DNA of 64,000 nt from Prostheceraeus crozeri (GCA_907163375.1 CAJQUW010007748.1:1-64000); one strand, 5' to 3'. Shown: positions 23,013 through 36,123, counted from the first letter of the stretch. Made by a program: numbers and translations. The notes: generated from the letters alone by a model not told the origin.

Positions 23013-23117
23013 ATGGACAAAATTATATGAACTATTTTCTCAGTTTTGCGGTTGGCAGCATTCTCGGGGATGTATTCATGCACCTGCTTCCTGAAACATG
23101 GGAGCTCTATCTTTCAC
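23013..23117 (+). CDS. SLC39A13: SLC39A13 exon: second transmembrane segment
   Basis: Encodes GQNYMNYFLSFAVGSILGDV then FMHLLPETWELYLS. This matches the signature second helix of ZIP13 (LLSFALGGLLGNVFLHLLPE), and HLLPE.W is characteristic of this branch of the ZIP family. Borders: TTTCATTTCAACAG|AT at the left with a good pyrimidine tract, and TTTCAC|GTGAGT at the right. The exon enters in phase 1, matching the G left by the previous exon (giving Asp), and leaves in phase 1. Confidence 0.9.
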
Positions 23118-23958
23118 GTGAGTACTTTATTTATTCTATGGGTAGTATAAAGTATACTGTAGACTTCTGTATAATCGACTTTGTTTCACACACTTTCTCT
23201 CGTTTGTTCATTTTTTTATCCTTTGTCAAAGGACGTCAACATTTTAATAACATACATGGTCCCAAAGATGTGGCTGCAATTTAAACAACAGATATAAAAG
23301 ATCAGATAAATATTTTCAGAGTTCATACTCACTTGTGGAACACGCATATTATTTTCACTGGGTAAATCAAAGATAACTTTACAGAATGTCAAGTAACGAG
23401 TAGGCTCTATACTCATGAGTTTGTCGTAATAGATGTATCATACGTATCGCTGAGTTCTGACTTCTATCGATTTTGTGTCTGCCTTTCAATGTGTGAGCGT
23501 TCACATATATCAAATATCAATGTCTAGACTAATTTATCGCTGTACAGAATCAACAGATTTCTTCAATTCACGCATCATGCATGTGTTTTGCTTTATGTTG
23601 TTTTAAATGAGTAGGCTACTTCAAAGGAGGCACTGGCAGTGTTGAAACCCGATTCACGCCTTGATCAGTTTCTCTTCGATATCACCAAAGATTACTCACT
23701 AGGTTTGCAAATGTTCGTAAAGATTGTCTCACGGACATGCTTCGATCGAGAGGGACTTCTCAGTCAGCAAATCACTCATCATGAAGAATCAACTGGAGCG
23801 CACTCTTATTTCGCACAGGATCATCCACAATCGTATGTCACAAGTGATTCTGATGTTGCGAACTGTGATATGCTGGTATAAGGTACTTTTCGCAACATCC
23901 TATCTTGTACTTCGCTGCAGTTTGAATTTATTGATAATCATAATAGACCAATGGATTC
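23118..23958. other. Intron DNA, no element recognised
   Basis: Start of the 11.6-kb intron, between the exon and mariner-1. No supportable feature. Confidence 0.45.
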
Positions 23959-23960
23959 TA

Positions 23961-25722
23961 CGTGGGGTGTCCAAGAATTAGTGGCGTATTTTCTGAGAAA
24001 CCAACTTCCGGTTATCCTAAATAACTTTATTGACACTCATTTTAAAGCTGAAAGCGTTGGGAATGCAGCCCTCAAAAAAGCTAATTCCTATTTAGAATAC
24101 AAAAAAGTTATCGATTATTGAAAATCACGTAGTTACATGCTTCATACACAAATGTCATACATGACACACACACTGCACTCGTGAATCTTTTTTACGGTGA
24201 AGCACGTCTGCTCATCGTCCCCAAGTCTATTGTTCAATGACAGCGAGATGCAGATGTCTATTGACACTACGACGAGGCTCGTGCTGTTGTCTGCACCGTT
24301 CATTGCTTAATTTCATTGCCGCACCGTTCATTGCCTCGATCGATGCCTGCTGTGCAGCATTTGACATGCAATTCGGACATTCTCACAATCCTCGACGATG
24401 GCTACGGGTGGGCAACGTCTAACGGTGTGTTCTTTTGAGGCGCAACGGGCAATGGTCTATTCATTGTGGATGATAAAGCACAGTGGAAAGTCCATCCATG
24501 CAGAACTTTAGAAAGCTGTCGGACCTGAACACGCAATGTCCTTGCGGTCTGTCCAGCGGTGGTGTCAAGAATTCCAAAGCGGACGAACGGCACTCGATCG
24601 CGAACCCGGTCAGGGGTGTAGGCCGAGTTGGAGTGCTGAAACACTTCCCTCAAAGATCAGAGAACTGCTCGACGAGGATGCCCGCATGACCATAGGAAGC
24701 TCGTCTCCAAACCCCACGGTCGAGCATCTTCAACGTCATGAAGACCGAGTTGGGTCTGAGCAAGCTCTCCGCTCGATGGGTCCCTCGACTTCTCACTGAT
24801 GAGCTGAAGCAACGCCGGGTGGACGCATGCCAGCAGAACCTTCAGTTAGTGAGCGATTGCGGCGGTGTGAATGACTTCCTTTCATCTCTTGTGACGTCTG
24901 ATGAAACCTGGATCTGTCACTCAAAGGAACAATCCAAAGTTTGGGCCCCGATCGGTTCCAACCCTCCGGTGAAGGCGATGGCAAGCGCATGGAAGAAGAA
25001 GATTATGATGACTGCGTTTTTTTATCAACATGGCATTGTCACGCTCGACTTCCTCGAGGACAAAGCAACGATCAATTCCGATCGCTACTGCTTGTCTTTG
25101 CGGAAGATGAAATCGGATTACAGGAACAAGCGACGAGGACGATCATCAAAGAACATTTCCTTGCTGCATGACAACGCAACACCCCATGTGTTCAGAAAGA
25201 CACAAGAGACTCTGGCGCAGCTCTCGGTCACAGCAATTCCTCATCCACCGTACTCTCCAGACCTCAGTCCATGCGACTTCTTCCTCTTTGGGCTGTTGAA
25301 GCGAAAACTGCGCGGTCGTCAGTTCAGAAGCAGGGAAGAACTGGAGAAGGAAGTGAAGCAGATCTACCACCGTGAAATCAAGACCGATGAATACGAGAAG
25401 GCAATGCGAGATCTCATTCATCGATGGGAGAAGTGCATCGCCATCAACGGTGACTATGTTGAAAAGGTCGGGAATTTGTCTGACGATTCCTTTGCCTGAC
25501 ATTTTTGTCTTTTTTCATTTACATGTACATGTATGTATGAAGTGAATCGGGTACTATAATTATTTCACATGTAGCTTATTATAATTATATAGTATCGATA
25601 TGAAACTTGTACCACTGGATTCGTGACGTTCTCCTCTTTCAAATGAGCATCCATAGAGGGCATTAGGGTTACAGGAAGTTAGTTTCTCAAAAAATACGCC
25701 ACTAATTCTTGGACACCCCACG
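23961..25722 (+). mobile_element. mariner-1 transposon (1.76 kb) with TA duplication
   Basis: TA on both sides (23959-23960, 25723-25724). The inverted repeats are about 50 bp: CGTGGGGTGTCCAAGAATTA at the left and the same read inward from the right, then GTGGCGTATTTT, with a few mismatches. The transposase is on the plus strand. At 1.76 kb it is longer than the usual 1.3-kb mariner because of about 460 bp of 5' noncoding DNA. Confidence 0.92.
24420..25499 (+). pseudogene. mariner-1 transposase, two breaks
   Basis: D34D mariner transposase. N-terminal helix-turn-helix half: MVYSLWMIKHSGKSIHAEL and SLRSVQRWCQEFQSGRTALD. The catalytic half includes the WVPRLLT motif (second residue of the linker), TSDETWI (first Asp), LLHDNATPH (second Asp), and PPYSPDLSPCDFFLFGLLKR (third Asp, 34 residues after the second). 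It ends with a normal C-terminus at 25499. Two breaks are visible: an in-frame TAG at 24509-24511 and a one-base frameshift near 24735. Confidence 0.9.
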
Positions 25723-25724
25723 TA

Positions 25725-27984
25725 ATCTAAGCTCTGTTAGATCTTTACCCATCCAATTCATAACTGCTGTATAATTAAAAATAATAGATGAGAGATATTT
25801 AAGACTCAGTTCATTCATGCTTTTCTGGTAGATACTATGTTCTTTCGTAGTACTGAATGAGAGTCGAAAAATTGTATATGTTAGTAAATTGATAGTAGCA
25901 AAATAGTAATAAAGTAGAAAATTGTAAATAAATACCGATGATGAACCTAACTCACTCGTAAATTTCTCTGATAGACTGACTAGGCTAACTTGCGGACTGG
26001 ACTGACTGGACTAACTTGCGGACTGGACTGACTGGACTAACTTGCGGTCTCCTTTTAAGAATGAGACAGCCTATTCTTCCATCTGAAATTTGGAGCAACG
26101 AATCGCAGTGCACAAACCGAATATTTGATGAACTTCCTTCCCTAGCTTCAATGAAGATATTTTTTCATGAAGGTGTAGAGGTCGGTTGTAGACTAAAAAG
26201 AATTGAGATGGCGAAATCGTATCATATTCGTATAAGTAATAAGATAAATATCATCCATGCAAACTGTTAAGCAGATTATGATTGTAAAGAAGGAAATCAA
26301 CAGACGTCGAAATAATCATATTGGATTGCGAATTATTAATCCCTGTGATAAAATATTTGTTAATAATAAAAAGTATTTTTATTAATTACTATTTCTTTCA
26401 TGATTTTTGGTCTCTCACGAAATCGTCGAATAAATCAAATAATTCGAGATTGTCAGCAAATATTGATGTGCCCCAAGGAGATCGATTTCTCAAGTATCTT
26501 AATTTTGTTGAGTGAGAGGAGACGAATGTGAAACGAATCATGACAGCTCTACATTGTTCACATAGTGAAAAAGATATCCCGCAACTGTAAATAATCTGAC
26601 AATGATTCTCACTGGTGCCGCTTTATTTCATTCATTGATTTGAAAGATTTTGATATCATAACAAATAGTTCAAATTAAGATAATTGTTCTATCAACTTTG
26701 CTTTTAGCGAATGAAAAATATAGTTTTTGCTGATAATTGGCTGCGTAGATAATGTGGTACTTTTCAGCTAAGATCAAAATAATAGCCGCAAATAAGTTAA
26801 TTGAAAATATACATAATTAACTTACTCTGACGCAGGCTGAGCAGCCTGAATTTCGGTTTATTATTGTTGTATAAACATGCTATAGACTATTCAAATATTT
26901 AGTCAACACAGCTCAACGTGACAATTTGTGGAAATAATTGCCGACTTGTTTCGTGAGTTGAATTGAAGTTACAAGTACTCGTAAGTCCGGAGCTTCGTAA
27001 TTCTTAGTGGGATGCCCCTAAGACATCAAATTCAGCGGACAGGATCTCAGGTTTTTGCATATACGTGCTCATGCTTAATTAATTCAGAGTACCATGTCAA
27101 ACACTGACTTTGTTTTATCACATTTTCTCAGTGTGACAGTCATTTCAAAGGTGTGGCTTAGGAGCATATCTGTCGTCTTACAGGCTACAGGTCAAAATGT
27201 CTATGAAACTAGGTTATGATGAACTGTCCAAGGGAAAGCCACAAACTGGAATTTAAGCAACAGAAACGTTTTAAGCAACATTAAAGACATAGGCTTCGAT
27301 TAAAATTTTAGTCAGAAAGTCGTGGAAGTAGGCCTATTAAAACCTACTTTCGCATTGTCAGAGGCTATTGAGTTTTTGGCTAAAACTTCAACCGAAACCT
27401 AGCTTTTAGATGTTTCACTGAACTTTCATTCCTAATTGAATTATTTTGCTATAATCGTAGTCTCACCGAGTGAATTTTTTGTGTTTATATGTCACAGATG
27501 AATAAGTCGCAAAATACTTTTTTAAAAGATTTCCGTGTTACTTTCGTGCTAAGCCTAAGCGGCTTGAATTTCTTGTTCGTTTCTGTTTTGTGTTAAATGA
27601 GTGCAGTCGTGTTCGTGGTCACGTTCGCTTTTCGGTTGAAGAACTTCGTTCCTTGTTGAGGGAAAATCTTTGCATTGTCGACCTGACGTAGCACCTAAGC
27701 AGTCGCATTCGTGATACCATGTTAATGTTCTGAGAGGTCAGGACTCAGGAAACATGCAAGCTGTCGGAAAGCAGTCTTAACTAAATTTCAATTCTTTATT
27801 AATTTTTCCATCCTTCGTGTATGTCATAATATTACCCAGGTATTCGAGTTGTTCTATAGTCCTGACTTTCGACATTAATTTCACTTTTCTGTATTGCATG
27901 ATCTTTTATGAAAAACATTGTAATTGACCTTTTACATTTTAATTTCTAATCATGTCTTTTCGCTTTCTTCTGCAACCACGTACA
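25725..27984. other. Intron DNA with one minisatellite
   Basis: No coding feature recognised. A 26-bp tandem repeat (ACTGACTGGACTAACTTGCG plus GACTGG) is present about 2.8 times at 25975-26047. Confidence 0.5.
25975..26047. repeat. 26-bp tandem repeat, 2.8 units
   Basis: Units at 25975-26000, 26001-26026 and a partial unit at 26027-26047 differ by one base (ACTGACTAGG versus ACTGACTGGA). The near identity points to recent slippage. Confidence 0.9.
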
Positions 27985-27986
27985 TA

Positions 27987-28162
27987 CAGTCCGTTTCATA
28001 AAAAGTGGATCATCCCAAAATTTGACTAAATAAAGCATAAGTATGAGAACGAGCTGGCCAAGACCAAGTCGATGGATCACCAAGTTAATAGACGAGTCTA
28101 GTGCAGCCTATGGAACATGAAGTTGTAGAACAACATATTACATTTTTTTATGAAACAATCTG
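27987..28162. mobile_element. Tc1/mariner-type MITE (176 bp)
   Basis: TA flanks (27985-27986, 28163-28164). The terminal repeats are CAGTCCGTTTCATAAAAA at the left and CAGATTGTTTCATAAAAA read inward from the right. CAGTCCGTTTCATAAAA is a widespread Tc1/mariner end. There is no coding content. It lies in an SLC39A13 intron. Confidence 0.85.
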
Positions 28163-28164
28163 TA

Positions 28165-29443
28165 ATATTTTGCAAAGTCGTCTTCGATTCAGTCAAGATA
28201 CGTAATATATTCATTTGCATGGCACAGATCATTGATGTCGAAGCAGACTTCACAATCCTTAGTTCATCTCATGATGAACGCAATATAATATTTTCGCATG
28301 ATTACTAGAGAATGCTGTTCAACAATCTCATTACCGCTTCATGGTCTATAAAAGGTTTGAATAAGTTGTAAATGAGATTGACATCGATTGACAGTTGGAT
28401 TACTGAAGTTCATTTACAGTGCCCTATCTGCCTTCGGTTTGAATTGGAACTTCAGACATCGAGCAGGAAACCATCATCCACATCAATAACCAGGATCAAA
28501 TTTTAAAAATACAGCTGAAGAAGACTAGGTTAAGGATTCGCTTTTAGCAAAATGATTTGCAAGCAGTTTAGGAAAATAAAGCTTAAAAATGCGTTTGTAG
28601 AACCAAGCCAGAAAATTTGGTTTAAATCCATTTCCAGAGCACCATTGTTAAAGTGAAATGATGTTTAAAAATATCATTTCAAAGTCAATTTAGATACATT
28701 CGATAGATTGTTTTTGATTTTATAGAGCGCATCTATTCAGCTGATATTAGAAACATAATTTCATCTAGAAAAATGTGATTAAAAGCAAGGACGGCGGAAG
28801 ATGATGAAAGGGACAAGAGCACCAAATCAGAAGGGCACTTTACATGCTTGAGTTTTTCGACCATATTATAACTATGGAATATATTCAAAAATTCTGCTGA
28901 CTTTGTAAATAAAATTTAGGTGTGCGCAAATACATGTGTGTCATATGCCATATCAGGATCATTCTTGCTGAATAAGCTTTAAGAAACGGCAGAATTTTCC
29001 AGGCTTTTCCATTCAACTTCTAATTCATTCATTAATCAAATAAATCGGAAAGTTTCTACGCATATTCAAATATGTAAGGATGCAACCATTTAAATACTCC
29101 GTATATTTAAAGCTGTTAGACTTTTTCTAAACTATTGAGATTTCATTTATCAAGCATGCAGAATCCGACTTCGAAGCTGAACCATTTTCAAACAAAAACA
29201 CATGATATGAAAGTTGATAATGATATTGAATATAGTTTATTAGCCAATCAAAATACAGTCAAAACTGTCCAAAAAAATTAGTCGTCGTGGTTGGTTTTTA
29301 ATTATAGTATGTAATTGTTTCATGATGTCTGTTGAGTTGAGATTGTCTGTTATTTGTTTATGGATGTCTTGTGCATGTTGTCATTGTTGTGATTTTTTTA
29401 ATCTGTGACATCCGGCTTTTCATATCAGCTAGGTTTTTAGATT
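28165..29443. other. Intron DNA, no element recognised
   Basis: AT-rich, with no supportable frame. It ends where a hAT remnant begins. Confidence 0.45.
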
Positions 29444-30050
29444 TCACTGGGCTGAAAAAGTTCTTTCACCTGACGCAGTAGTAAGTGGTGCAAGCAAGTA
29501 AATGTGAAGGAGCGTATGAATGTTGAGCATTATTGTCTCTATGGTTTCGTGATAGGCGAAGAGACATGACATCGTGTTCGTAGATGTAACCTTCTTCACA
29601 TTCGTAATCATGCTTCGAACCAGCTTTCCAAATATTTTTAGCTCTCGTGTCGAATTTTCAAAATTAATATCCTTTTCATATAATTTCATGAGTGCTTCAG
29701 ATAGCTCCCATTCGTTTGAGCCGTTGCAAGATGATAAGAGTGCACATAGTTTCTCTATTTCTATTTAGACAGAAGATGTCGCCTATTTGAAACGGTGACC
29801 TAGTTCAAGGAGACACTAATCTATGAGCTCACAGAGCTGTAGACGGAAGAATTAGGTGGATCGTCGTGGATTGTGCTGAAGTTTCATGCTGCAGATGACT
29901 GGAAATCGACTTATTTCTTGGCATCTCAGGTGGACCGGTGAATTGAAAATTTTCTGTCATAGTGACTGTCGTTTGGTAAAAATCGGCATTGTAATGATCT
30001 CGAGATTGCTCTAATTTATTTCTTAGGGAGTCTAACAAGCTTACTGTCAC
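29444..30050 (-). pseudogene. hAT transposase C-terminal remnant
   Basis: The minus strand from 29689 reads KLYEKDINFENSTRELKIFG, then IYLLAPLTTASGERTFSAQ, the C-terminal hAT dimerisation motif (usual form P.TTA..ERTFS.L). Upstream, 30050-29829 reads SLLDSLRNKLEQSRDHYNAD and FQTGPPEMPR-like sequence, the usual preceding segment. It belongs to a different hAT branch from hAT-1 and hAT-2. No ends were identified. Confidence 0.72.
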
Positions 30051-30223
30051 TTGAGCTGTTATCGATAGTAAACCTTTACCACATATTCACACATTTCAAA
30101 AATATTCTTCCTCAGCAAAAGTTCATGCATCGTCGAGATTTTTACCAGTTTTCAAGACAATCAAATAGCACAGGGCTCCTTATACTTGAGAAGGAACCCT
30201 CCCGCTCAAAGCTTTGAGGGGTA

Positions 30224-31322
30224 CAGGGGTGGGCCGATGTGACAATATGTGACATTTTTTCATCTCAAAATAAAATGTGACATAATGTGTATTTTCAATT
30301 GTTGGTGTGACAAAATGTGACAAATTCGCATAAGCAGAAAATAATTTGACAGAAGTAATGTTTTTACGGTAGTATGACATAGTATAATGAGGTTTAATGT
30401 CACAGAGGAGCATCAACTTCGTCTGAGTGAAATAACGACAACTTTGTTATTTGATTTTGATTTGTACTCGGAATATGTAAGATAGATATGTTTCTCCGTG
30501 CTCCCATTGGCGACTTGTACTTCCGCTACGTAAATCGTGATACTACTAGTTTGTTTGCTTAAAGTTGACTTTGAGCTTGATGGCCCAATCGCAACATTAA
30601 TGCCATGTGGTCATACGCTTTTCGATTGTCATTTCCAGATCGCAGGAGTACTTGCGAAGTTGTAGTTCCGAGAATGCACGCAATCCAAAGAATAATAGCA
30701 ATTGTAACAAAACTGAGTGATATTTCTTCACTGAAACAGAATTATGGGTAAAAGTGCTCTTTTCTGTACGAATTTACAGTCTGTGAATTCATTTTGTTGA
30801 ATTTATTCCGAATGCGTGCTTATTGTTTACCATCAAAATGAATTCAAGACATCAAAAATACTTGTAATCATAATTGCCATAATACTACAACGTTTGAGTG
30901 TAATTTTCACTTAAAACAAAAATAAAGGTGTCACGGTCTTATGCATGGTTTGTTTCGCTGTTGCCACAAATGCGGGAAACGGTTAGATATCTTCAATGGC
31001 AATTTCTATGAAACTCCTTAAATGACACGAAGTAGGGTAAATAAATTAAAGGCTTCTCGATCTTGTTCCATTATAACGCGCTTGATATACATTCATCGAT
31101 AGGGCAGCAAAAAAAGGCAATTTCGAAAGCTGCCAATTTCCTGCACATCATCATGTGTAAAAATTTGTACATATGTTTCCATCAGCATGTCACGAAATTT
31201 GACATTCATGTTAATGGGCATGTGACAAAATGTGACATTAGCGCCCATCGATATGTAACAAAATGTGACAAATCTTGAATATCAAAATGTTTCACAGATC
31301 CAAATGTGGCGGCCCACCCCTG
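30224..31322. mobile_element. hAT-like non-autonomous element (1.1 kb) rich in TGTGACA motifs
   Basis: The ends are CAGGGGTGGGCCG and its inverse (CGGCCCACCCCTG), a common hAT terminus. Within about 100 bp of each end lie several TGTGACAAAATGTGACA-type motifs, at least five on the left and about six on the right, all in the same orientation. Such subterminal motifs are usually transposase binding sites. The interior has no coding frame. The flanking 8-mers (gaggggta, gggtattg) do not match, so the insertion is old or the outer edges have changed. Confidence 0.72.
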
Positions 31323-31689
31323 GGGTATTGATGTTAGTGATAAGGTTTCCCTAGAGCAACAATGTACTTTCGATACTGAAGGTCCCTTAAAACTGATGAA
31401 GGACTGATAAAACTACACTTTCCTTGCCACGGAAACAATCGCTGTAGATTGCATCCTAACATTTCTTGAGTTACTGCATTTCTATATATATTTGTCAACA
31501 GATCATGGATGACATGTATTTACAAAGCATAAATAGAGGACAAATATCAAGCCCAACATGGGCAGAACAAAATATTCAAATTGAATAATGTGAATTACAC
31601 AAATGAAGATCGTCGCCAAATATCACACCGATTGAAAAAAGCAGTGATGGATGCTTTGAATTAAACAACACTGTCTACATTTCTTTCTG

Positions 31690-32245
31690 AGGAAGTTAAT
31701 TGTTCCAGTGACGAGCGATATCGACTGTGAAGAAGTTGGAGCGGAATGGATGCCTAGATATGGGTACAAGTAATTTTTGAAAAGATGGGATATCTTGAAC
31801 CCGACCTGAATCCGATAAAAACTCACTCATATCCAAGCCTACCATCTCATTAACGATCTTGTGAAAGAAAATCAGGCTATATCTTAGCCTCCGTGCTTCC
31901 AAACTCAGCAAATTCAAATTGAATAATTTAGCTCGGTAACTGATGTCTTGAAGATGCGAGAAAAAATTACAAACGTTTCTGAACTTTCCCAATCGAACCA
32001 ATAAGATACCGAACTCGCGGACACTACACTACACTGCCGTACTCTAGAATTGATCTTATGTAAGCTGTATACAGAATAAGGAGATATTCCGGTTCACACA
32101 TATGAAACGATTTTTTGAGCATTCCCAACAAACGGTTAGCCTTACTTGTTGCTTCAAAAATGTGATTATCGAACATTGAACTAGTATATTGAACAATCAT
32201 TTAGTATCTTTGGATATCTGCAAATCTCCCTTGTTCTTTATGATC
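31690..32245 (-). mobile_element. LINE-D remnant, L2/Jockey-like 3' end
   Basis: Minus strand: broken frames near 32210-32005 read EATSKANRLLGMLKKSF- and LYTAYIRSILEYG-like sequence. The clean frame 32001-31696 reads LGKFRNVCNFFSHLQDISYR, then LNLLSLEARRLRYSLIFFHK, and ends FRSNFFTVDIARHWNN. That is the usual C-terminal order of an RT ORF (RRLR.DLI...KI, then FF..R....WN.LP). There are no domains upstream of it. Confidence 0.75.
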
Positions 32246-32599
32246 ACGTTTGAGGTCATTATAACTGTAGAATGCCATTTCACAGATGCACTGGAATGTT
32301 TACTGTTGGAGGACACATTTCACATACGCATGTTCGAGTTGTATTCCATACACAAATCTTATTAATCTCATTCTCATATCTTATTTTGTCTTGGACTCTC
32401 TATCGCCCGTACAAAGTAATTCGTGTTACAAACACGCCGATGATCTCACTGTTCTTCGTTATATGCGTGCATAATCCGATGACTATCTCTAGAATGAAAT
32501 TGACAATGTCCTCCACTGGACTCATTCATTCATTCATAATCGTATATTTAATTCAAATGAAAATCAAGTTAGTCATGCAAAAGTTACAGTCATGAGACA
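32246..32599. other. No gene recognised between two LINE remnants
   Basis: About 350 bp with no supportable homology on either strand. Confidence 0.4.
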
Positions 32600-33751
32600 A
32601 AGATATAGAAGTAACTCAACACATGTCATGAAGACCACTATTCACCAGAGTCATATAAATAAAAAATGAATACCTTCGTCGAGCTGTCCTGATTTGAGGC
32701 ACTATAAAGCGATCAGAGCGGTCACTTTTACGTGGAAGAAACTGGAAGAGGCAATGAGATGGATCATGTGATCTTGAAAACAGTGATGATGCGATGTTCT
32801 TGCGTCTGACATCAAGTGCTTCTAGGCAGTCTTTGTCACAATCTTTCCCACAGATGATGTGGTGGGGAGGATATTGCAGCTTCTCAATTTATTTAGACAA
32901 TTTCGCTGGTAGACAAATAAATAAAGGAGCACAGTATTCCAAAAGTGGTCTGAGTGAAGTCTTATACACACACAAAAGCTCTTTTCTAGATAGACATGAT
33001 TTCAACACTCTGAGAAGAAAAAGGTTCTCTGTATGAAAATTCGTGTTACATTGTCAAAATTCTCATTCCATTTCAGGTTACTACATCACGTTATTCCCAA
33101 GATCTTATGAGAATCAACAAACGTAATTTCTGGTAGAGGAATGGGTTCGCAGTCAGCAGATTTCTTAACAAATATACACTTGGTCTTAAAGAGATTCACT
33201 GACAGTTTAACATCAGCAGCCCATTTCAAAATGTTGTTATGCTCCTGTAAAACATGTTCATTTCTACAATTTTTTTAAAGGGGAAGACAGACAGTAAAAT
33301 CATCAATGTATTTGACCAAAACATGATCTTGATTAATCGCTCGAAGAGCTCCGCAAACCGCATTAAACAGCAAAGGTCCGAAAACAGACCCTTGACTGAC
33401 ACGCGAGTTCACACTGACAGCTTTGCTGACGGTTGCATCGACACGAACACTTTGTGTGCGACCAGAAAAGTAAGACATCATTTAATTTACAAAATAAATC
33501 GGGAAATTACACTCCTTTAGACGCTGAATTATCATTCCGTGGTCAAGACTGTCAAACGCCTTCTTCAAATCATATGCCATGATTTGAATTCCCACAACGT
33601 ATTTCCCCCGGTATTTTGTAATATCCCTGACTATCTGTGCAACAAGCTTCGACTCGAGAGAAGAGTTTTTAAAATTATTGGTGACTCGGACTATGGCCTT
33701 AAGCGCATCTTTATCAGAAGTTGGCGACAAGCAGTGTACTAATTTGTTCAA
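32600..33751 (-). mobile_element. LINE-C remnant, CR1-like reverse transcriptase
   Basis: The minus strand from 33751 reads QIMAYDLKKAFDSLDHGMII, then MMSYFSGRTQSVRV, RVSQGSVFGPLLFNAV and VLVKYIDDFTVCLPL (catalytic YIDD). Further on, broken frames read ADVKLSVNLFKTKCIF, LKWNENFDNV and ASCLEYCAPL-like blocks down to about 32600. The endonuclease is missing. This is a different LINE from LINE-D next to it, because the C-terminal motifs would overlap otherwise. At least four frame breaks. Confidence 0.78.
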
Positions 33752-34680
33752 AGAAGTGTTGAAGTTTGATGACCACCCGTTGAGAATTTTCTTTGATGAA
33801 TGAACTGCACTGATCTGTAGAAATCGATGTGCATTGAAACGACCTAAGGCCTAGAGTAAGCGTTTTTTAAATTCTTCTGTTAGATATTGTAAATGACTGA
33901 TCTGTGTACTGTCTCTTTATACTTCGATCAATATTTTATATCATGTGCAAATATGCATAGAACTTTTCAATGCGTTCACCGCCTCTTTGAAGCAAAATAC
34001 AGTGTTTTGAATTATGTACTCCTAAGCATCTTCTTTATACATTCAACCAGTATGGAATCGTAAATAGCAATTATCAAGGCGATTTATTGCCGAAATTCTA
34101 TTAAGTTTCAAAAAATAGATCAAATTTGGCCATTTTGAATTGTTATTTATAGTATGATGATGAGCGAGTTAGATCACATGGATGCCGCCATTAGAAAGTT
34201 CAGAGCGCTTCATAGCCCGATATGGATAATGCATGAATTCCGTTAGAGGTTTTTACTTTTCCAACATAACTGTCACCAACGAGAATGGTATTGTGGAACA
34301 TTCATGTAATGTCCGATTAAATATAATCAATCGATTTTCGAAAATTGTTATTTGTAATGGCACGCTGTCTCGGCATTATCATTTGCTCTAGAGCATATTA
34401 CTTCAATTTCTTAATACTTTGGTAGGAACTCATCTGACTTTGTTGATTAAACTGTAGCAAGGGGAAACATCTGCTTAATTATCTAAATTTTTCGCGTATG
34501 ACATTCTTAGTTGTACTGTTTTTATGTATGTCATGATATTTCTAATTTCTATTCCTATTATGGCTCTGATCTTCAAAAACTGTCACGTCATAGAATTGTC
34601 ACCCTGTCAACAGTCGCAGAATGAAGAGTTCTTTCTTTCTACTTGACCCATGCAGTAATCTGTAATGTTTTCTATTTTAG
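33752..34680. other. Intron DNA leading to the next exon
   Basis: No element recognised. It ends in the acceptor GTTTTCTATTTTAG of the SLC39A13 exon. Confidence 0.5.
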
Positions 34681-34781
34681 ATTCGGAGGTTGGAAGTCAG
34701 TCAAAAATCGGAATTATGATAATAACTGGAATTGTGGTTTTTTTGATCATCGAAAAGATTTGCGCCGATGAATCGGAAGTG
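34681..34781 (+). CDS. SLC39A13: SLC39A13 exon: third transmembrane segment
   Basis: Encodes SEVGSQSKIGIMIITGIVVF then LIIEKICADESEV, matching ZIP13 helix 3 (human LGLWVIAGILTFLALEKMF); the G.....GI..F...EK pattern is kept. Borders are TCTATTTTAG|AT and GAAGTG|GTAAGT. It enters in phase 1 (the C from the previous exon gives His) and leaves in phase 0. Confidence 0.9.
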
Positions 34782-35047
34782 GTAAGTAGAAAAAAGTGTT
34801 ACCTTGAAGCACAAAATAATTCAGTCTGTCATCGAATGCGTGAGTTTCTGTAATTATTTCGTGCAAGAACAGTACTCTTAAGGTGTTTTAGGCGATCCTA
34901 AAATGATCGCACACGAAGGTTTTCGGCAAAATTCGCCTCTTTGTTCTAGAAATGGTTAATGGATCCTGGTGCAACGTTTTCAAATTAGCTTAAAACTTGT
35001 AGTTGTGTTAATATCTACTATTGTGTCTACGTGTGTAAATGAACTAA

Positions 35048-35829
35048 TTGCGAAGTAACTCCCCATGCAAGATGCGAGATTCCAATCATGTTGCAGATCG
35101 TTTGAAAATTGTTGAAAATCTCATGTTTGTAAGACATGCTGAGAGTCGGTGGCTTAGACTAGCCAAGTCGTTCAAGCGCATAGACTATGGAGGAACTTTG
35201 ACCAACAATAAAGGAACATATCTTGACGGAGTTGCCTAAAGAGGAGCTTCGACGACGTTTATAATATAAATAAGCGCTATTTACTAATTATAAGAGCCAT
35301 CCGCGAATTTAAAGGAGAAACTAATACTCAATTCCCTTTAGGAATCAGACCTATCTTAACGTAATATGACTATATTTTAAAGCGAAAATCCACACACACC
35401 GAAAAATTCTTTATCCAAAAATAATAAGCCTGTTACCGACGTTGATGCGCACGAAAGCTCCTCAAGCCTCAAATGATTGATTCCTTATCGCTAATGGATA
35501 CTCTTCTTCCTACCCATGAAATCAGCTTCCTTCGCTTGAAATGACTTCGATCATATTAATGTGGAAACACATCTTCAAGCAATCAATGGATGCAACAGAG
35601 AGGATATCAGAATCAACATGAAAGAATCCATGGTAGAAATGGTCTCATTGGCCTACCTTCAAAAGAAGCTTCCCTTGGACTCCCAAATGGTCAAATATCT
35701 TACTCGTCTCTGATAGGATTGTCTAGGAGAATGGGACAGCAAATGATGTCATCGGAAGACTTTATTGCGCTATTCTATCCAATTCACATTCCGAACTCTC
35801 CATGGTCAGAGAATAGTTCGTCGCACTGA
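35048..35829 (+). pseudogene. hAT transposase remnant (middle part)
   Basis: Broken plus-strand frames read SNHVADRLKIVENLMF, RHAESRWLRLAKSFKRI (the hAT RW motif) and INMKESMVEMVSLAYLQKKL-PLDSQMVKYLTRL. The spacing and order fit the central part of hAT transposases in the group where KLPL...L..L follows the RW region. No inverted repeats were found. Many stops, so old. Confidence 0.55.
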
Positions 35830-36123
35830 GAGCCTACTTGAAAACGTTAAACTGGTCCAGTAGATGTGCAGCCTCCGATTGCCATCTTTGAATTCAAGGC
35901 ATCTGGTGATGAGAACAAATGCAAATACATTGAAAGAGAGTCATAGAGAAATTGACACATTCTATACAGAGATGCACTTTAAACAATGACAGTGATATAC
36001 TGAATGTGCGCCTTCAAAAATCTGATTTCTTAGAAAGATAGGAACTGCATCGAACAACATAAGGTTGGTAGCGTTTTTACATAGGAGTGCTAAAATTACA
36101 TATCACTGATGGACTGGTTTTAT

